Source of the DNA: Alentia gelatinosa | Lineage: Eukaryota > Annelida > Polychaeta > Phyllodocida > Polynoidae | Direction of reading: 5' to 3' | Length of the DNA stretch: 64,000 nucleotides | NCBI GenBank assembly: GCA_950022655.1 | Contig: OX465584.1 | Span: forward strand, 32,368,988-32,432,987 | Shown here: positions 10,549 through 20,755 of the stretch, piece after piece | Numbering within the stretch: position 1 is the first letter of the stretch | Layout of the letters: each line of letters opens with the position of its first letter | The notes under the pieces: model-generated | Databases searched by the model: none | What the model was told of the DNA's origin: nothing | Seen by the model: only the letters and a program-made list of their open reading frames with translations | Position numbers and translations under genes: made by a program

Positions 10549-12508
10549 GGAACGTCCGAAATATTTTCAACATGCTATGAGTTGAAATACTGTCTAGTGA
10601 TTTCTATTAGGAGTACAAAGGCAAGATTCACAAAATTAATGGATTTTATACTGAACTTGTGCTATACCAAATTTCACTAGGCTCCTATGCATATTACCAT
10701 GTCTATCATATGAAAAACTTTTGCTCACATTTTGGAAAAGTTGAAATTAAGCATAAAAAATTAATTAACTTTTTTTAAATTAGTGTACACTAGCCATAAG
10801 AGATCCAATTTGGAATATAAATACTTCTACACAAAGCTATACATCCCTACTGTACAGGCATGCAAATATCATAAGTTACCAGTATAAATATTATACCATG
10901 CTGTACCATTAAATAAACCCATTTAAGTTTCGGACGTTCCTCCAAAACTTGCGCCCGTGACCAGTTTCCTATGTCCACACAGAACCACATGTATCACAGT
11001 AAATATTACATTCAGAGGCACCAAAACTGCTACGTTTGTAGCAAACATGTACACGTACACTTCAGAAGTGTATTCAACCTTCAAGAGATACTTATTTTAA
11101 AATCAGGGAGCCTGCTGGGTGGTGGTAGGTGGAAATACCACGTAAAAAAAGAAAAGTTGAAATTTCAAAAGAGCAAAGGACTAGGTTAAATTGCTCAGAA
11201 CCACCAGCGAAACCCACCAACACACTCCCCAACGTCTCTACTATATGAAACAAATGGTTTTAGATAGCTAAGAACCTATTTCCTACACCACCCGGGTGAG
11301 AACCTGAGACCTTACATTTGTTTCGGACGTTCCTCCAAAACTTGCGCCCGTGACCAGTTTCCTATGTCCACACAGAACCACATGTATCACAGTAAATATT
11401 ACATTCAGAGGCACCAAAACTGCTACGTTTGTAGCAAACATGTACACGTACACTTCAGAAGTGTATTCAACCTTCAAGAGATACTTATTTTAAAATCAGG
11501 GAGCCTGCTGGGTGGTGGTAGGTGGAAATACCACGTAAAAAAAGAAAAGTTGAAATTTCAAAAGAGCAAAGGACTAGGTTAAATTGCTCAGAACCACCAG
11601 CGAAACCCACCAACACACTCCCCAACGTCTCTACTATATGAAACAAATGGTTTTAGATAGCTAAGAACCTATTTCCTACACCACCCGGGTGAGAACCTGA
11701 GACCTTACATTTGTTTCGGACGTTCCTCCAAAACTTGCGCCCGTGACCAGTTTCCTATGTCCACACAGAACCACATGTATCACAGTAAATATTACATTCA
11801 GAGGCACCAAAACTGCTACGTTTGTAGCAAACATGTACACGTACACTTCAGAAGTGTATTCAACCTTCAAGAGATACTTATTTTAAAATCAGGGAGCCTG
11901 CTGGGTGGTGGTAGGCGGAAATACCACGTAAAAAAAGAAAAGTTGAAATTTCAAAAGAGCAAAGGACTAGGTTAAATTGCTCAGAACCACCAGCGAAACC
12001 CACCAACACACTCCCCAACGTCTCTACTATATGAAACAAATGGTTTTAGATAGCTAAGAACCTATTTCCTACACCACCCGGGTGAGAACCTGAAACCTTA
12101 CATAAGTTTTGGACGTTCCTCCAAAACTTTCCTCTACACATTACCCAGTGCCTGTGAAAGGCAGAGTGGCCTGGAGAGGCAAAGAACTTGTTACTCAACA
12201 AGGAAATATCCACATGTACCTCTGTACATAGGTTCCTAGTTCTAAGAAATATAACATTTAATGGAAAAAAGGTGGCATCTTTAGAATAATCAATTTGAAA
12301 ATCACAAATCAATACTTTCCACAGTAAGAAACAAGTGAAAATTGCAAAGGATAAATTGAAAAATGTACCAGAACATGTGAAAATATGTATTATGAATTAA
12401 TTAAAATTTTCTACCACCTTCATAAGCAATTTAATAAATCTATTGGCCCAGTCTCCACAAGGTTAAGCATGTTTCGGACGTTCCGGCCTGCACAATTTCG
12501 GCCGTTCC
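10549..12508. promoter_or_regulatory. Left array of TTTCGGACGTTCC motifs
   Basis: Copies at 10549-10561 (reverse), 10928-10940, 11321-11333, 11714-11726, 12108-12120 (one base changed), 12472-12484 and 12496-12508 (TTTCGGCCGTTCC). Copies at both ends of the element and none seen in the coding part suggest transposase-binding subterminal repeats. That role is inference. Confidence 0.65.
10928..12106 (+). repeat. Three tandem 393-bp repeats
   Basis: Units 10928-11320, 11321-11713 and 11714-12106 are almost identical; the third differs at a handful of bases (for example GGTAGGCGG for GGTAGGTGG). Each starts with the TTTCGGACGTTCC motif and carries CAAAACTTGCGCCCGTGACC after it. A fourth motif begins at 12108 but the following sequence diverges. 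Small open frames repeat in each unit and have no gene-like features. Confidence 0.95.
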
Positions 12509-12583
12509 AGCACACTTTTCTCCACTCTATACTTACAAAGCAGGAGAGAAATTGCAAAAACCACATTCCATAAGTACAAGAAA

Positions 12584-14475
12584 TTAGGTAAAAGTTGAAA
12601 AAACACTTTGGATGTGACTTATTTGTGCTGGTGAGAGTTCAAAATGGGCCCTCCATCCTTTCCCAGTATAGACCGGCTTGGGTACTCTACACAAGATGTC
12701 TGCAAGGGGCACATCAAGAATGTCTGGTGTCGCAGGCCACTTGAAATTGTTCCGACATCTTTCGTCACAACCAGGCTGAAGGAAAGAGACTTCAGCACTG
12801 TCGGCATCACTGTTGAGGACTTCCCCGATGTACCACTTGCCATCATAGACAGCAGCAAGCCATGACCCTGTAGCTGGTGAGACGACACTGCTGGCTGGCA
12901 AGCTCTCTGTTGGTGAAGCGGGCTGATCAAGTTGAAAGAGGTTGTGACGAGTCCACCCTTCACAGCCACCCAGGAAGGCAGCAGAAGAGTAACAACATGG
13001 AAGATAGCAAGAAGTCTCCCGAAGAGCAATGGAGTGTCCAGGAACACAGCACATCACGGAATGGGCCTTCATTGTACCAGGTACCGGCCGGGCAGTGATG
13101 AGGAGAGATAGTTCTTCTTGGGCCTGACGAATGTCCTCCACAGGAACATGAAAATACCGGACAAGACTGGGGACACGGTTACCAGCACAGGCAAAGTCAG
13201 CAGCATTGTGGATGAAGATGCGGCGTTTCACAGTCGAGTCGGCCATGCGTTTAGCTGCAGTACCAATCCCGTCACAGGCTCCCTTCCCATGGCCTGCTTC
13301 AAAGTATAACCAAGTCGCCGCACAGTTGAAGAGCTGCTGGTGTTTGGCAATGATACTGAAACACGCACTGTTACGGTACTGTGACGTGGGGCCATCAGTC
13401 ACATAGTGAACACAAGAAATACCAGGAACCTCTTCGGAAAGGACTTTGTTGATCACTTTCATAAAGGAAAAAACAGCTGCAGAGTCATGTCTCCGCTCAT
13501 CAGAAACGATGGCCAAAGACTTGTGTGAAAGGACACCTCCCTCTTCCCTGAAGTGGAGAACCACAGGATGAACGGTTACCGGCTCCTTTGCGAAGTAGAC
13601 AGACTGCGGTTCGTCAGGGTAGCTGACAACCCAGTTCTCAGCAAAGTCCATCTGCACCGTACACTCCCCCGGAGTGAGGTTCTCGCGAAGTCGACGGAGG
13701 GCCTGGTACTGGGCGTATACTCTCCTGACGTGGCTCTCCATCAGGGAAAAGTCAGACTTCAGTTCTCGCCTGAAGGTGTCGCGTGGCTCCGTCTGTGTGA
13801 CGATGCGAAGCTTCTTCGTTGTCTTGCCTTCATCGCCATACACAACATCCAATCGCTTCCACATGTCCACGGAAACGACAGCTGGCAACCGGTCCAGCTT
13901 CGCATCCACAGCCACCCACGGAACCTGCAGAAAGCTGTCGGGTAGAAGAGGAAGGCCGAGTCCGTGGAGAGGTTTCATCCGCAAAGCAAAGTTCTGATGC
14001 TTAACACACAGATAAATACTAGTGTTGTGGCAGTGCACCGGAAGGATGTAGCGGTGCTTCCGACGAACACTGCGGAAGAAACTCAGGGAAGCTCGGAGAT
14101 GAGGGAATTCTTCTCGGAACTTAACATGAAGAACATGGAGGAACTCTGTCAGCTGGACTTTCTGGAACTTAACCTTCCTCAAAGTGACAGTGTCTTTCTT
14201 CCCTGGAAGAGTAATAGAGTGTTCAGGCCTCTTGAGGAAGTCAACTATAGCCAAAGATATTGTGTGGAAGGCAGCTATACCCGACTTGTCCTTCCACGGT
14301 GAAGAGAGAGTTCTTCGGTCCAGGCCCACATCCCGTGAGAGTCGAGATGCCCCACGTACCGAGCGTAACTCCACCGGCGACACAATTTTGGCCAGGACTC
14401 TACGACGCTGCGTTCTGGGCAGACGCTTGATGGCAGCGGTGATGACATCGTATATTCTGGCTTTGTGCACCTCAC
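12584..14475 (-). CDS. DDE-like transposase, main catalytic exon (last exon)
   Basis: One frame is open from 14668 down to the stop at 12586-12584. I place the exon start at 14475, after a pyrimidine-rich acceptor ending CACTCTCAG. It begins with EVHKARIYDVITAAIKRLP, a short basic block. Numbering from 14668, the core holds candidate acidic residues: Asp341 in QMDFAENW, Asp390/395 in IVSDERRHD, Asp425 in VTDGPTSQYRN and Asp466 in AGHGKGACDGIG. The last 90 residues (WLAAVYDGKWYIGEV ... NNFKWP) look like a small chromatin-reader-like barrel. As I recall them, the TDGP-SQYRN and GHGKG-CDG motifs occur in a widespread group of uncharacterised invertebrate transposon proteins; I could not check this. 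It probably cuts and pastes the element in the nucleus. No internal stop is present. Confidence 0.8.
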
Positions 14476-14653
14476 CTGAGAGTGGAAGAGGTGGCGTCGG
14501 TTGGGAAGTCGGTGTGGTGGGGGGTGCGCACTGGTGGTGTGCGCACTGGTGGTGTTGTGCGCACAGGGTCCCGGTCAGGCAGCACGTCGGAGGCAACATC
14601 CTGCCCTGTCGCTCCCTCGGGCACAGGAACAGCACTGTGTCGTTGGCTGACAC

Positions 14654-14790
14654 CCTTCTGCAGGCCATGAAGCTTGGCCCTCAGCATAACATTCTCCCTC
14701 TCCACGCTCAGCCGAGCAGCCTTCGCCTTCCGCAGCTTGTAGTACAGAGCGGACGTACGTGGAGTTCTCGGGCCACTGGCCTCTATAGGC
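14654..14790 (-). CDS. Transposase exon 4, coiled-coil segment
   Basis: The exon follows a strong pyrimidine-rich acceptor (CCACCCCCGCAG at 14791 and beyond). In the phase supplied by exon 3 it reads PRTPRTSALYYKLRKAKAA then RLSVERENVMLRAKLHGL, a leucine-zipper-like heptad pattern. This frame differs from the frame of the main catalytic exon. A donor after AAGG at 14654 joined to the acceptor at 14475 would restore the frame across 178 bp. The donor (GTGTCA) is weak. The alternative is a 1-nt frameshift in the GTGCGCACACCACCA repeats, which would make this copy defective. Confidence 0.5.
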
Positions 14791-15568
14791 CTGCGGGGGT
14801 GGAGGGGGTGGAGGGGGATCTAAAAAGAGGTTACATTCCAATTGACATCTAAACAAATTGTAAATAATTATTTATCTCATTTCCAGAAATATTGTTTAAA
14901 GTTGTTTTTCCATTCCAGAAATAATCTCTAATTGAAAATAATATTACTTTCACTTGGTTCACTCATACATGATTAATTAATAGTTTAATCTATATAATTT
15001 ATGGGGAGATAATCTATATAATTTATATATACATGAATTAGAAACCTCTTGAATTAGAAGAATAACTGTATGTCTTGTGTATTTATATAATTCACACCAT
15101 GCAAAAGCTTAACAAATACATGTCATGCAAATCGTGCATAGAATGCTTAAATGTCAGAATTAAAAACTCACGGCTATGCTGAGGTGACTTTTTTACTGGG
15201 GCGCCTTGTTCTCGCAGCACCGTCGGACCACAGCCCTGGAAATCAAAAGAAAATCTATATCGAGATACATCTTAAAAGTAACATGCTCCCAACACCTGCA
15301 ATCTTGAACAATATGCACACTGGAAAAAGTTTACACTGTTATCTGTTCACATGGAGTGAAGAGATAAATAATAATATTATAATTGCACATCCATACATAC
15401 ATGTACATGTACGTGTAGACACAGCTTAACAATATGATGCACTCTCCCAACACCAATTCATTTCTACCTATCATGTAGCAGCTGCAGTACAGTGTAATAA
15501 ATCTACAATTCTAAATGTGTGTACATAGTAAAAAGTGACTACAAACTACATTAACATAGAATACTTAC
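14791..15568 (-). other. Predicted intron 3 of the transposase gene
   Basis: Flanked by GTAAGTA and a pyrimidine-rich CAG. It contains a small acceptor/donor pair around 15177-15240 that could be a skipped exon, but no phase of it joins exons 3 and 4 without a stop. Confidence 0.45.
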
Positions 15569-16150
15569 GCCAACTCTTCAATTTGGGTTGTCCTACTGGC
15601 AGAAGGTGGTGTTGAGTTGACGGCTGTGGTCCGAGGGGGAGGGGACTTGGGAGGAGGAGGGGCAGGGGCAGGGGCTTTCCTGTAAAAGGTGAAGGGTTTG
15701 GTGGTGCAGGATGAGGCAGAGGGGAGGGGTGTGTCGGTGGAAGGGGTGGTGGGTTCTGGGGTGGTGGTAGCAGGGGCAGGGGGGGTACAGGGGGTTGAAG
15801 GGGCTGGAGAGGAAGAACTTTTTTTTGTTTTTTTTGTTTTTTTTCTTGTGGGTGTAGGTGTGGGAGAGGTCGAAGGGAGTGGGGAGGAATGTCTTCTTTT
15901 GGATGTGGGTGTGGGTCTGGAAGAGGTGGAAGGGAGTGGGGAGGAACGTCTTCTGGATGTGGGTGTGGGTGTGGGAGAGGTGGAAGGGAGTGAGGAGGTA
16001 TGTCTTCTTTGGGTTGTGGGTGGGGGTGTGGGAGAGGTGGAAGGGAGTGAGGAGGTATGTCTTCTTTGGGTTGTAGGTGGGGGTATGATCATGGCAGAGC
16101 AGGTGGGGGTAGGGGGGGATGGGGATCGAACTTTGGGGGGGCGTCTTCTT
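15569..16150 (-). CDS. Transposase exon 3, Pro/Thr/Ser-rich linker
   Basis: The exon runs from an acceptor after CACACCCACACCCAG (16151) to a good donor GTAAGTA starting at 15568. It codes for a low-complexity linker with near-repeats of TTQRRHTSSLPSTSPTPTPT (about five copies) and a basic KKTKKTKKSSSS stretch, likely a disordered, DNA- or nucleus-targeting segment. Entry and exit phases match exons 2 and 4. The reverse strand here also has long open frames, which are shadows of the repeats. Confidence 0.55.
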
Positions 16151-16261
16151 CTGGGTGTGGGTGTGGTGGAGGTGAAGGGGGTGGGTTGGAGAGGAGCCTG
16201 TGGGAGAGTGGAGGCAGGGTTGGCGGAGGAGGAAGAGGGGATTTGAGGAGCCTGCTGTTAC

Positions 16262-16690
16262 CGTCTCCGAATCCCACTCGTAAGAGTTTTGTAGAGGCCA
16301 ACATTCCTTACACTCTCTTCGGAGTGGGACTCGGGGGGATTAACAGCAGGCTGCTCCACGGGGTCGACTGGGTCCTCCGTGGATGTGGCTGTCGCAGCAG
16401 CTGCAGCGGCAGCAGCCTGCTCCCGCCTGCGGGAGCGGTACCTCTCTTTACGCTCGTTGGCCTTAACCCGCTGCAGCTCCTGCGCAGCCACATCTTGGGA
16501 GGCTTTCAGTCGAGCCCGGCATTCCCTCTTCCTCGTCCGCTCTTTCTGAAGCCAAGCAGGGTCTAAACGCTTATGCTGTCTCCACTGTCGCACAGACTCC
16601 TTGTTGGGTTTGAGGGGCCTCATCCTGCTGGGGTCAGGTGGGGGGGGTCTTGAGTAGAGGTTTGGAGGGCGGGGATGTATAGTGCTGAAT
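16262..16690 (-). CDS. Transposase exon 2, basic N-terminal domain
   Basis: The exon starts after a textbook acceptor (TTTCTTTTTTTTTCAG) and ends at a GTAACA donor at 16261. From the internal Met at 16623 it reads MRPLKPNKESVRQWRQHKR and then a strongly charged helical stretch (KERTRKRECRARLKASQ, RVKANERKERYRSRRRE) followed by a run of alanines. Such an Arg/Lys-rich coiled segment often opens this type of transposon protein and probably binds DNA. The frame continues upstream to exon 1. Confidence 0.6.
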
Positions 16691-17697
16691 CTGAAAAAAA
16701 AAGAAATGGAAAAACTAAGTCTGAGCATGAAAAAATGAGAAATAATGTGAAATAGAACAAGCCTAAAAAAAGTGAAAAAAACTGTGCTATATTATTGTGT
16801 AGTATAATAATGCGCACCTCCACACTTATTTTGGTCTTCGTAATGCCATAGTAACAGTGCTATATTGAACATATTGTACAAAAGGGAACGTCCAAAACTT
16901 TACAAAACAACCCAAAACGTGCGAAAATTCAATTAATTCACCAACATAAGTACAAGACAAATATTCTACATTGTTTTACCTACAAAATGATACTAAGCAT
17001 GAGAGAATAGGTTAAAATGCAAGGTTGTAGCAGGCGATATGAATTTGGCTGGAACGTCCGAAATGTTTCGCCGGAACGGGCGTAAGTCTAACACATATCA
17101 GAGTTAAATACACTCTAAACCTTTTAATACTTATAATCTAACTATTTCCCGCATAGAACATGTTAAGAAGTACATGTGGGTTGCAAAGTTTGAGAAATGC
17201 AGAGACAAATATTTGTGAAAGGCTCTGTTGAAAAGTCAAATTTGAAAAAAAGGAACGGGCGAAACCTTGTCAAACCCATGTGGCCAGAACCCTATCTCCG
17301 CAAACGACCAAATAGCTATCTAAATGTGAAAAGCAACATGTTTTTTACACTATTAAACCTCTGCATGTTTCACACCGTGCACAGGGAAGGAAGAAAAGCA
17401 CATTTGATAAAACCATTGACATTGTTTCGCCCGTTCCATTTCTTGGGTAAGGTTCAAAGCTATCGACCCAAAGACAAAGAAAAACTCCCGTTTGTCGCCC
17501 AACCACCACGTGCGAGGAACGGGCACAAGTTGAAAAATGCCGAAATACCAAAAAAAGCAAGGAAACATTCACTAAATACATACTTCACCACTTTCTAGGG
17601 TACATACACCAAGTTTCGGACGAATTTCAGAACATAAAACACACAGATAAAGCAAAAATTAGTCAATATTTCGGAGAGAAAAAAATGTCTGCCTTAC
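16691..17697 (-). other. Predicted intron 1 of the transposase gene
   Basis: About 1 kb between the GTAAGG donor at 17697 and the acceptor at 16691. It contains several of the right-hand TTTCGNNCGTTCC motifs. No open frame in it looks real. Confidence 0.4.
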
Positions 17698-18168
17698 CTC
17701 ATGTGGCGCTGGATGATGCAAGAGGCTGGTGTAACGGTTTTACGCGCCAATTCGAAAGTTATGGCGGAAGGAATGGTTTCCCCCAAAAAAGTTTCGGTCG
17801 TTCCGTATTTTCTGAAAATTTACAAATTCCTTCCTCACAAGTCCCCAAGAGATTGAATCTTTATGATTTTTAGGCAACATATGCACAATAGCATATACTT
17901 CAAGTGTAGAAAACCACAGAAGTGAATATTAGTGCATTCCAGAAATATTGACAAAAACATCCGGTGTCACGGGAGAAAGGTGGTTCAGTATAAAAACAGG
18001 TAAGTGGTTTTCAATCTGTGATCACTCACTTAATACTGGATGGATAAGGCTATAACTTTACTTATAATTGCACAACATCTTAGGGAGTATATAGGAAGTG
18101 TTAGTTGTGTAATAGGCGTGAAACTAGATACCATTTTATAAGTACGAAAATGGTGTTTCGGACGTTCC
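16885..18168. promoter_or_regulatory. Right array of TTTCGNNCGTTCC motifs
   Basis: Copies in either orientation at about 16885, 17051-17063, 17252-17264 (GGAACGGGCGAAA), 17425-17437, 17516-17528, 17792-17804 and 18156-18168, plus partial copies near 17068 and 17613. Many are exact palindrome-like TCGGACGTTCC cores. The array overlaps the predicted first exon and intron, so a role in transposase expression as well as end recognition is possible. Confidence 0.6.
17698..17702 (-). CDS. Candidate transposase first coding exon (ATG AG)
   Basis: On the minus strand ATGAG is followed directly by GTAAGG, a strong donor. Spliced to exon 2 at 16690 it gives ATG-AGA-TTC in the correct frame. Upstream would be 5' UTR. 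If wrong, translation may begin at 16623 in exon 2. Total model: five exons, 3,045 nt, 1,014 residues. Confidence 0.4.
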
Positions 18169-18547
18169 GCGCGAAAAAGTGACAAACCCATTTTTTGTCA
18201 GACCTGTGAAAAATCCAGGAAAAAATACCCAGATACCCACCAATATTTTGTATGGCATAGAAAACAGATACAGCTCACAGAAAAAGTTGCTTTCCATATG
18301 CTGAAAATGTAATATTTAATATTATGACGCTTATGGTATTGTTGTTTTTTGGTCATTTTGACCATTTTTACCCATTTTCAGACTTTCATGATTTATTGCA
18401 TAATGAAGAAGTTGTCATACAAAGTCAAACTTTATATCAATTTAAAGCTGGGAATGTCCTACATAACATCCAGAAAACCGTTTTTGAATATATTAATTAT
18501 TAAAGCTTTCACGGATGATTATGTACAAAATGACCTAAATTCATGGG

Positions 18548-18575
18548 ATTGTACATTCTGAGAAAATCTGACCCA
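18548..18575 (-). repeat. Right terminal inverted repeat of the large transposon
   Basis: Reverse complement begins TGGGTCAGATTTTCTCAGAA; mate of 10350-10377. Confidence 0.75.
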
Positions 18576-19810
18576 TGTATCCTTCTCTGCCTGGCCCATG
18601 AATCAAATGTATCCCAGCGAGGAGAGTAGACATAGGGTGCAGGGACTGAAGCCAGTCTAATTTCCTATGTAAACTAGGAGCAAATATTAAGTTTATAATA
18701 GATGAATGAGCGTGCAATTATAAATGAATAAGAATTAGGGTTACATTTGTTGCATGGGTAGTTTTCTGTAACCCACTTGCACCCAGTCAACTTGCCATTT
18801 CTGCAACTGCGTATCTAGGATCCAAACATATTAAGCTCCAGCGGATCTTGAGATATTTTGGTCTTGACTGATTGGTCAAGGTCAGCTGGGCATGCCTCTA
18901 AGTCCCTGGGATACTGGCTCCCTCCTCTGTTCTCAATATCACAGTGATTAGCATGCAGATAGTGAAGGGATAGTTTTGATGGAGTGCGCTGAAAGTCTAT
19001 ACTGACCACTTTAACCTCTAGGCGATGTATATAGTGCGGACAAGCACGCTCTCATAAAGTCACCAGAGGTCGGTGTTTGTGAGGTGGTTGTGACACAGTG
19101 CGTGGGAACTCTCCGAGCCCCTTATGACACACTCCGACACACGCTGACAGAGTCCTTCCGACACGGATTTTCTGTGTCGGAGTGTGTAGTAAGCCTTATC
19201 GGTGTGTGTGGGAAGTAGTGGGTACCCGCCTTTATACTTATTTTACATTCATACATGATGTCTGCACAAGGGAACATCAGAACACATATAGTAAATTAGT
19301 GAAGGTAAAATTCGATTCAAGTATCGAATTTCCGATATAATTTAATTTCGTTTTATTAAACGATTGCCGCCACTCTTTTCTCCTACGTATACCCAAGCTA
19401 AAGGAATCACAAAATGCTATAACAAAGTATTATATAGAGGTATCAATGCTCAAGAAGGGTTTATCACTGTAGACCTTGTTTTGGAACCCCAGGTTATGCG
19501 CAACAGGTAAACCCACGGCCAGGTGCGCATGACATTCCATACCTCTGACAAGAAATCAGCATTAAGTATAATTAACGACAATGCCAGTGCGTGGTGATGG
19601 CGCATGCAAAGCAAACACTATAATCATGATGGACATCTATTGATAGAGGGCAGGTGCTTATAGCCTACACCAGATAAAATATGATTGACACCTGACACAA
19701 TTCAAACAAGGCAGATGTAATAGAACATGGCGAAAGTGTAAAGTCAACAGGCATGTGATGCTATCACAATAGTTGTTAGACAAGAGTCATGTACATACAC
19801 GTGTCTATAC
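18576..19810. other. Non-coding DNA with a small inverted repeat
   Basis: No gene recognised. ACACACTCCGACAC (about 19128) and GTGTCGGAGTGTGT (about 19172) form a 14-bp perfect inverted repeat about 45 bp apart, in a region that shares words with 5564-5665. Confidence 0.5.
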
Positions 19811-20010
19811 NNNNNNNNNNNNNNNNNNNNNNNNNNNNNNNNNNNNNNNNNNNNNNNNNNNNNNNNNNNNNNNNNNNNNNNNNNNNNNNNNNNNNNNNNN
19901 NNNNNNNNNNNNNNNNNNNNNNNNNNNNNNNNNNNNNNNNNNNNNNNNNNNNNNNNNNNNNNNNNNNNNNNNNNNNNNNNNNNNNNNNNNNNNNNNNNNN
20001 NNNNNNNNNN
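19811..20010. other. Assembly gap, 200 N
   Basis: All bases are N. The size is round, so the true length is probably unknown. It interrupts a retrotransposon remnant, whose sequence resumes at 20011. Confidence 1.
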
Positions 20011-20310
20011 GTCATTTTCCAAGTTTTTTTATGACCTTCTGGACATCTGTATTATCTACGTATTTCAATAACAGCTTCTCTGGTGGTGCTACTGGGGTTT
20101 ATTAACTGTATTATCTCTGCTGTTAAGTTTATCTGCAAGTTGGCCTCCAATTTCTACAACGTACTTGTTTAGTCTCATTGGGTCTTTTATCTTGTTATAG
20201 TCCATTTTGTTTTTACCTTTGGTAATCACCAAAAGGGTTCGCCAAAAGTGCTTCGGGTTTTTAGCATTGTCTTTTAATGTTTTGCATACTAGTTTTGCTT
20301 TATGACTGTA
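20011..20310 (-). pseudogene. Non-LTR retrotransposon, inverted internal segment
   Basis: Read on the minus strand from 20310 leftward, the sequence gives AKLVCKTLKDNAKNPKHFWR, then NKMDYNKIKDPMRLNKYVVE, then after a frameshift LLLKYVDNTDVQKVIKKLGK. This resembles the linker between endonuclease and reverse transcriptase of Jockey/CR1-like elements (NPKHFWR-type motif). The RT itself would continue into the gap. The segment is in opposite orientation to the adjacent C-terminal piece, and the copy is dead. Confidence 0.65.
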
Positions 20311-20311
20311 G

Positions 20312-20755
20312 ACCCTATATATCAAAGAAATAGCCAAATTAATATATGCTTCAAGTATCAGACCTATATTTGAATATTGTTCTTTCTTGTACAGTGGAAG
20401 AGCCAAACGAGAATTGCAACAGATAGAAAATAGAGCAATGAGAATAATATTGAAGACACAAAATTATAGAATGTCTGTAAACGTATTACATGAACGCCGT
20501 GATCTCCAGATGTTATCTGTTATGTATCGACTATCCCATATGGAACAGTACCTAAATCCCATGGTTAGAGAGCGACCCACCAGAGCTGACGATAAGGTGC
20601 GATTGCAGGAGTTTAGATTTCGAAATGAATCATACAAAAAATCCCCATTGTACCGAGGAATACAATTATGGAAAGGAATTGATGGTAACACACAAAGAGC
20701 TGTATCGAAAGAGGAGTTTAAACAGATAATTTTGAAACGATGTGAAAACCGTTGA
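20312..20755 (+). pseudogene. Non-LTR retrotransposon, C-terminal domain fragment
   Basis: The open frame contains LIYASSIRPIFEYCSFLYSG, then RELQQIENRAMRIILKTQNY and SVNVLHERRDLQML, the standard tail after the reverse transcriptase in many LINEs. It ends at TGA about 20755. An A-rich end (ATCAAAAAAAAC) lies near 20940. It is related to the C-terminal part of the 49-52 kb element (SPLYRGIQLW versus TPLYIGEKYW). Confidence 0.8.

Larger units (their letters stand above)
10350..18575 (-). mobile_element. Large DNA transposon with spliced transposase, 8.2 kb
   Basis: 28-bp inverted repeats bound the block: 10350-10377 and 18548-18575 match in 26 of 28 positions and both start TGGGTCAGATTTTC when read inward. 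GTAT occurs just outside each end (10344-10347 and 18577-18580), offset by one or two bases, so a 4-bp target duplication is possible but unproven. Inside lie one minus-strand multi-exon transposase gene, three 393-bp tandem repeats and many copies of a TTTCGGACGTTCC motif confined to the two flanks of the gene. I cannot assign a named superfamily with confidence; a 4-bp duplication would fit Sola-type elements among others. Confidence 0.75.

Noticed and set aside
15177..15240. Extra transposase exon between exons 3 and 4
   Set aside because: Splice signals are fair, but each phase either meets a stop or breaks the frame with exon 4.
15689..16246. 185-residue plus-strand open frame rich in Gly and Val
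   Set aside because: It is the antisense of the Pro/Thr-rich transposase exon 3 and shows no domain.
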